Source of the DNA: Euptelea pleiosperma
Lineage: Eukaryota; Streptophyta; Magnoliopsida; Ranunculales; Eupteleaceae
Direction: 5' to 3'
Assembly (NCBI GenBank): GCA_035048495.1
Contig: CM068553.1
Coordinates: forward strand, 13,889,190 to 13,953,189
DNA length: 64,000 nucleotides
This document shows, piece by piece, positions 59,807 through 64,000 of the stretch. Position 1 is the first letter of the stretch, and the number at the start of each line of letters is the position of its first letter. The position numbers and the translations under genes were made by a program. The notes beneath the pieces are model-generated. The model was not told the origin of the DNA and did no database searches. It worked only from the letters and a program-made list of their open reading frames with translations.

Positions 59807-60170
59807 GGGCCGGGCTCCGTTTACAAATGTAAAATGACAGGGACACAATATAAGCCAAGTGGCACACTGTTACAGGACTCTGACCATATGTATGTTTGTC
59901 CTATCCCATGGTAGACCTACAAACCAAAACTCAGCCTGATTAGTGATGTATAGGCTTTGGATTGGACTTATTTTCATGGGCTGATCTCAACTGTGGGAAT
60001 TTGAGGTACAAAGATGCAACACCTATAAATCATTGATCAGACTGATTTTTGGTTTGTAGGTCCACCGTGGGATAGGACAAACATCCGTACAGTCAGAGTC
60101 CTGTAACAGTGTTGCCATCTATCTTATATTGTGTCTCTGTCATTTTAGATCTGTCAGCGGAGCCCGACCC
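59807..60170. mobile_element. Foldback MITE with Mutator-type ends
   Basis: 364 bp. Termini GGGCCGGGCTCCG and CGGAGCCCGACCC; TAATAGAAT at the left and TAATAGAAG at the right match at 8 of 9 bases. The whole element is one long inverted repeat, with 'CTACAAACCAAAACTCAGCC' mirrored by 'CTGATTTTTGGTTTGTAG'. It links the foldback repeats of this window to Mutator-type transposition. Confidence 0.85.
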
Positions 60171-60355
60171 TAATAGAAGATACAAAATTTTAAAGTGTTA
60201 AAATGTAAATAATTTTGTTTATACAATTTTTTTTTTTTTTCAAAAATTAAGACTTGCCCCGTTCAAAGCCCACCCCCTATGGGCCTTGGACCGAGCCTTA
60301 GCCTTGGAACTCGAGCCGACCTGACACTGTAGATGAGGCCCGAGTAAAACTTCGG

Positions 60356-60578
60356 GCCCTGTCATCAAGGGAGATGACAGGGTAGCAGATCTCGGCATGT
60401 GTATTTTGTACAGACGGACAACCTTGGCCTCACCGCACACGTACACAGGTGATCGTGTTTTGAAAAAAAAGCACTCAAGTACTCACTTGGGTACGTGTGT
60501 GGTGAGGCCGAGGTGGTCCGCCGTACAAAATACACGTGCCGAGATCTGCTGCCCTGTCATCTCCCTTGATGACAGGGC
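60356..60578. repeat. 223-bp foldback: 89-bp arms, 46-bp loop
   Basis: Arms are 60356-60444 and 60491-60578, nearly exact reverse complements (for example 'GCCCTGTCATCAAGGGAGAT' against its inverse, 'GCACGTGTATTTTGTAC'-like, 'GGCCTCACC'). The loop has an A run. The GC content is higher than the surroundings. It is about 620 bp upstream of the asparaginyl-tRNA synthetase ATG. Confidence 0.9.
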
Positions 60579-60659
60579 ACGGTCATCAAAGTTTTATCCC
60601 TTGGGCCAAAATTCCAGGCTGAGGCTAATCAGAGGTTATGGCATCATTCTCATGTAACT

Positions 60660-61196
60660 TATCAAATCTGGTACCTCAATGGCATTGTCGGGGACAAATC
60701 TAGTCTGCAACTGTCCGCAGGCTTAAAAGTATGCAAAAAATTGTCTGTACTGTTGGATGTCCCTTGAAAAATGTGTTTTTAATTTATAAAATATATTTTT
60801 TGAAATCTAGTCTGCAACACATTTTTCAAGGGAAATTGGTTGATATCCTTGCCGGACCCACTGTCCATTTGTCCCATTGCCGGACCCACTGTCCAAGTGT
60901 CCAAAACACATTACATCCCACTACCAAAGCCAAAATCACGGTTTCTGATATCCTTGATGTAAAATAACATCTTTCTTTGCTGATGTCAAAAATTTGTTCA
61001 AAGTTGAAAGTTCAAAAATCATGGATTTTGTTCGTGATCCTCGGTCGAGACACATGAATATGGTACGTCGGGTTCTACCAGATACATGATACCTCAAGTG
61101 ACCCACAAATGGATATAAATCCGAGCCCGTAGTGGCCAGCGGTCACAGAGACAGATAACACTGTGACATCAGTGAGGAAGGAGGAGGAATAAGAAG
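60660..61196. other. 5' flank of the asparaginyl-tRNA synthetase gene
   Basis: This holds a repeat fragment (60719-60830) shared with the MITE at 48417-49143, two copies of 'GCCGGACCCACTGTCCA' (60851, 60882) and a presumed 5' UTR ending AGAAGATGG. No TATA box could be assigned with confidence. Confidence 0.45.
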
Positions 61197-63037
61197 ATGG
61201 CTGCTGCTTTAGCTCCTGCTTCTTCTCTCCGCTTCAGTCCCCATTCAGCCGCTCGCTTTCTCTATCTCTACAACACCAGAAACCCTAGAAACGTTCTAGC
61301 AAGATTCAAAACCCTAACGAACCTTACTCCTCTCCCGCCATTTCTCCACTGCTACCCTCGTTTTCACCACTTCTCCCGCGCTCGTACCGACATCTCTACA
61401 TCCAGTCAGAGGTGTTTCTGCAGTGTAATCACCGGAGCTCTATCATCTGGTGAGGCGGTTGAAAAGGCGAAATCGGAATTGCTCGAAAAACCTAATGTTG
61501 AAACTGGTGAAAAGGTTCGGGAGTTCCGGAAGCGATTGAGGATCGCCGATGTAAAGGGTGGGCCCGACGAAGGGTTGGATCGATTAGGGCAGACACTCGT
61601 CGTGAAGGGCTGGGTTCGGACGCTCCGAGTGCAGAGCAGCGTTACGTTTCTTGAGGTTGTGATCTCTCTCTTATCATTTTTGTTTCCAAGTTGTTAAATT
61701 GTTGTTCGAAACAATGTCTCCAGCTTTGATGAGTACTTACATTGTTCGTAAAATTTGAAAGGGAAGTTATTGGGGCACTCCCTACTTTTGATAACAGGGC
61801 GCGTCCCCTAGTGAAAAGACAAATTTGCATCAATTGCATTGACAAAAAACTAGTCAATACTGCATTGAATAAGGACAATTTTGTCTTTTCACTAGGAGGG
61901 GTGGCCAAGTTATCAAAAGCACGGGTGCCCCAATCACTTCCCAATTTTGAAATTTAGGTAAACGATGGTTCATGCCTTTCCAACATGCAATGCGTGATGA
62001 ACTCAGACGCTGAAGGCTATGATCAGGTATTGTCTAGAACGTGCACATGTTTCTTGTGACATAATGGCGAGAGAATTTGTAAATTGAATTATGGATTATT
62101 GGATAAAATGTGCCCAGGTGGTTAGTTTATTTGTCTCAAATTGATGAAGCGAAACAATCATGAATTTGCGCTTTTCACTGGTGAAAGATTTATATGCTTT
62201 GATATGTTTTTGACTTGGAATTCAATGTACATTTTGGACCATAAACTATTACTCCATTCCTTTAACTTTTCTGTTCTAAACTGAAGACTATTGTAGTTCA
62301 AGTGTGTATCAGGGTAGATAATCTTAGAATATTTACTTACCATTTTTTTGAAGTTGAACTGTCATTCTGTTTAATACTTTTGGAAAGAATAGTATAAAAT
62401 TGTGACAAAGTTCCATTAGTCAAACTCCTTTCTGTCATTCACGAGTGTCATGCAATGCTCGTTTGAATTGAAGTTATTGCCAAAGTTAGTGCTCAGCCAT
62501 TCCATTGATGGTTTGCACGATACCATCGTTCTAGCCACTGATGACAATAAGTGAAAATTTATTATAAATTTCACATAGTTCCCTTTTTTTTGGTGTCTTG
62601 GAAGGAGGTTGTGCATATTGGTGTTTGATGAAATTGATAGAAAGCTCTGGACCAAGGACAGACTAATGACAAAAAGGGTATATCCCTTAATGAAAACTGT
62701 TATGGGGGTGTTGGGAGGGTTAAATGGCAAGATTTTTGAAGTCTTCTTGTTAAATATATCCATTTACTAGATTATAAATGGTTACAGAGAAATATTGATA
62801 CTAGGTTTTGTATAAATAGGAGTATCTGTTTATTTATTCCTCATGTATAAAAATATTATTTACAATTTTTTGTGCTCTCGTTGGGCATAAATTCTTCTCA
62901 AATTGTTTTTTGTTGGTTATTTTTAGGTGGAATCTGGCTTCATCACAACTGGTGCATCTGTGTGGATAGAGGGGACTTTAGTTAGTAGTCAAGGAACTAA
63001 GCAGAAAGTCGAATTGAAGGTTGCAAAAGTTGTCACG
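61197..63037 (+). CDS. SYNO: Organellar asparaginyl-tRNA synthetase, first three exons (partial at right edge)
   Basis: It charges tRNA-Asn with asparagine. The Arabidopsis counterpart serves chloroplast and mitochondria. Exons are 61197-61655, 61958-62026 and 62927-63037, all phase 0 and GT-AG, giving 213 codons of a protein of roughly 560. ATG 61197 is the first ATG of this reading frame. Residues 1-75 or so are rich in Ser, Arg and Phe, like a transit peptide. VREFRKRLRIADVKGG leads into the OB-fold anticodon-binding domain: VVKGWVRTLR, SSVTFLE, VNDGSCLSNMQCV, GASVWIEGTLVSSQGTKQ and VELKVAKVV. This matches remembered SYNO closely. The class II catalytic domain is beyond the window. Exon 1's donor is GAG|GTTGTG, a weak site. 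A MITE sits just before the exon 2 acceptor, and a Copia element lies in intron 3. Confidence 0.93.
61761..61942. mobile_element. MITE in SYNO intron 1, next to the exon 2 acceptor
   Basis: 182 bp. GGGAAGTTATTGGGGCACTC at the left is mirrored by a right end that reverse-complements to GGGAAGTGATTGGGGCACCC. The flanks AAATTTGAAA and AATTTTGAAA differ by one base, which suggests a 9-10 bp Mutator-like duplication. The interior is palindromic ('AGTGAAAAGACAAA' against 'TTTGTCTTTTCACT'). Its right end is 15 bp from the exon 2 start. Confidence 0.8.
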
Positions 63038-63283
63038 GTGAGGAACTTCTTGCTTTCTTGTTGCACACTTGGATCTGATTCACATTCATGTTTTCCTCTT
63101 TGCTGATGTATTAGCTGCACAATGTTTAGTTGTTAGTCATAGATCCTTGTTTAGGAATATTTTTGGCAACTTGCAAGTGATAGAATATGAAGTATTAACT
63201 GTTGGAAACAGGTCGGGATTATCTAAGGGTATGGTTAGCATGCTGACATGCTGTGCACATGTCCGTGTGCATGTTATGTGCAT

Positions 63284-63640
63284 TGGTTAAGTAATTAGAT
63301 TTCCCGCTCCTTGACAGGCCGGTCTTTTGAGGAGTATTGGTCGAGGTACTTATCAATGGTATTAGAGCAGGCACCACGTCCTGAGTTAGAGTCTCGGAAA
63401 GGGCTGTTTTGGGGGGTAATCTATGGAAGAGGCCAAAAAGGCTTTGAGTAGGGCCCTCTTATGGGGGGTTGACCCATGGAAGGGGTATGGGACCCGAGTG
63501 GGGCCCTCTTTAGAGTGAAAAAGCCGCCATGGATGTCAGCTTGGAAGCATGGTGGTTTGTTACGTGCCTTGGTAAAGTAATTAGATTTTCCGCTCCTTGA
63601 CAGGCCGGTCTTTTGAGGAGTATTGGTCGAGGTACTTATT
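63284..63640. repeat. 71-bp direct repeats, 286 bp apart, in SYNO intron 3
   Basis: 63284-63354 and 63570-63640 both read 'GTAATTAGATTTYCCGCTCC', then 'TTGACAGGCCGGTC' and 'GGAGTATTGGTCGAGG'. Only two or three differences are seen. Between them is 'GGTATTAGAGCAGGC' (about 63358), resembling a Copia primer-binding site. They may be ends of a very short LTR element or a plain duplication. Confidence 0.7.
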
Positions 63641-63709
63641 AGCGCACTATCGTTTTAGACAACATTCCCTTCATGCATTAGTCTTTTAGGTTGATATTTC
63701 TCATTGTAT

Positions 63710-64000
63710 TGTTAATGTAATACAAAGTATTTCTGTACTTTTGCTTTTATTACAACATTAGTATATATAACAACTGTGAGGGTTGACTAGTCTATGATTA
63801 ATACATTAATTCGACTTCTTCTTCTTGCTCTTTATTTTCTTCCTTTCTCTTCCCATCTCAAAACCCTAATTTACTTTTCATGGTATCAGAGCATATGATC
63901 CATTAACTATGGTTTCATTTTTTCTTCCTTATCTTTAAATTTTCTTTCTTTTTATCTGGTGAGAAATAATAATGTAGCGTTTGTTAAGGAATTGTGCGGC
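63710..64000 (+). mobile_element. Copia-type 5' LTR end with primer-binding site, cut by the window edge
   Basis: TGGTATCAGAGC at 63881-63892 is the initiator-Met tRNA primer-binding site of plant Copia elements. It directly follows a CA dinucleotide (63879-63880), the expected LTR end. TGTTAATGTAATAC at 63710 is a candidate LTR start, giving a short LTR of about 170 bp, but this is not confirmed. The interior would lie beyond the window, in SYNO intron 3. Confidence 0.7.

Noticed and set aside
63350..63410. Possible tRNA-derived SINE head (GGTATTAGAGC, GAGTTAGAGTC)
   Set aside because: The A-box and B-box matches are poor and no poly-A or SINE tail was found; a primer-binding-site-like motif is the simpler reading.

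Overview
The window is nuclear DNA of a flowering plant. The coding exons are plant genes with GT-AG introns, and the rest is AT-rich and packed with plant-type transposons. The species cannot be determined from the sequence. Three host genes are supported. (1) A FOREVER YOUNG (FEY)-type short-chain dehydrogenase/reductase on the + strand has nine exons over 3251-19689, 370 residues. (2) A glutamine-rich protein with RGG repeats and two U1-type zinc fingers on the - strand has two recognised coding exons over 36572-23320, 804 residues. It converges tail to tail with FEY. (3) The first three coding exons of organellar asparaginyl-tRNA synthetase lie on the + strand from 61197; the gene runs off the right edge. 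No tRNA, rRNA or CRISPR array was seen.

Transposons dominate the layout. The last FEY intron is 11.6 kb and holds a four-level nest: a decayed Copia gag, split by a 1.75-kb LTR-like unit (LTR-A), split by a 6.6-kb hAT element (hAT-1), which carries a Mutator-type MITE. The only coding intron seen in the zinc-finger gene is 10.8 kb. It holds two small hAT elements and a 157-bp tandem duplication. Between the zinc-finger gene and the synthetase lie a CNL resistance-gene fragment (40.0-40.4 kb) and a second copy of the LTR (LTR-B, 43.15-56.6 kb). LTR-B is split by a 7.3-kb hAT element (hAT-2) and then by a 5.2-kb Gypsy-like insertion. Further on are several MITEs and a piece of a third hAT transposase.

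Many insertions can be delimited to the base by target-site duplications: 8 bp for hAT elements and MITEs, 9 bp for Mutator-type MITEs, 5 bp for the Gypsy-like insertion. Five elements (2406-2764, 9396-15972, 25933-26272, 28879-29162, 43266-50524) have terminal repeats of one type, starting CA and followed by GTTYAAA or a close variant. They look like one hAT lineage with two transposase-bearing and three short members. Both large members encode a BED finger and hAT catalytic motifs, then an unusual acidic and tyrosine/glycine/glutamine-rich C-terminal tail. Both are broken by stops or a frameshift.

Exon borders were chosen by reading-frame continuity, GT-AG sites and remembered similarity to Arabidopsis FEY and SYNO. 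No alignment was run. UTRs and promoters were not determined.
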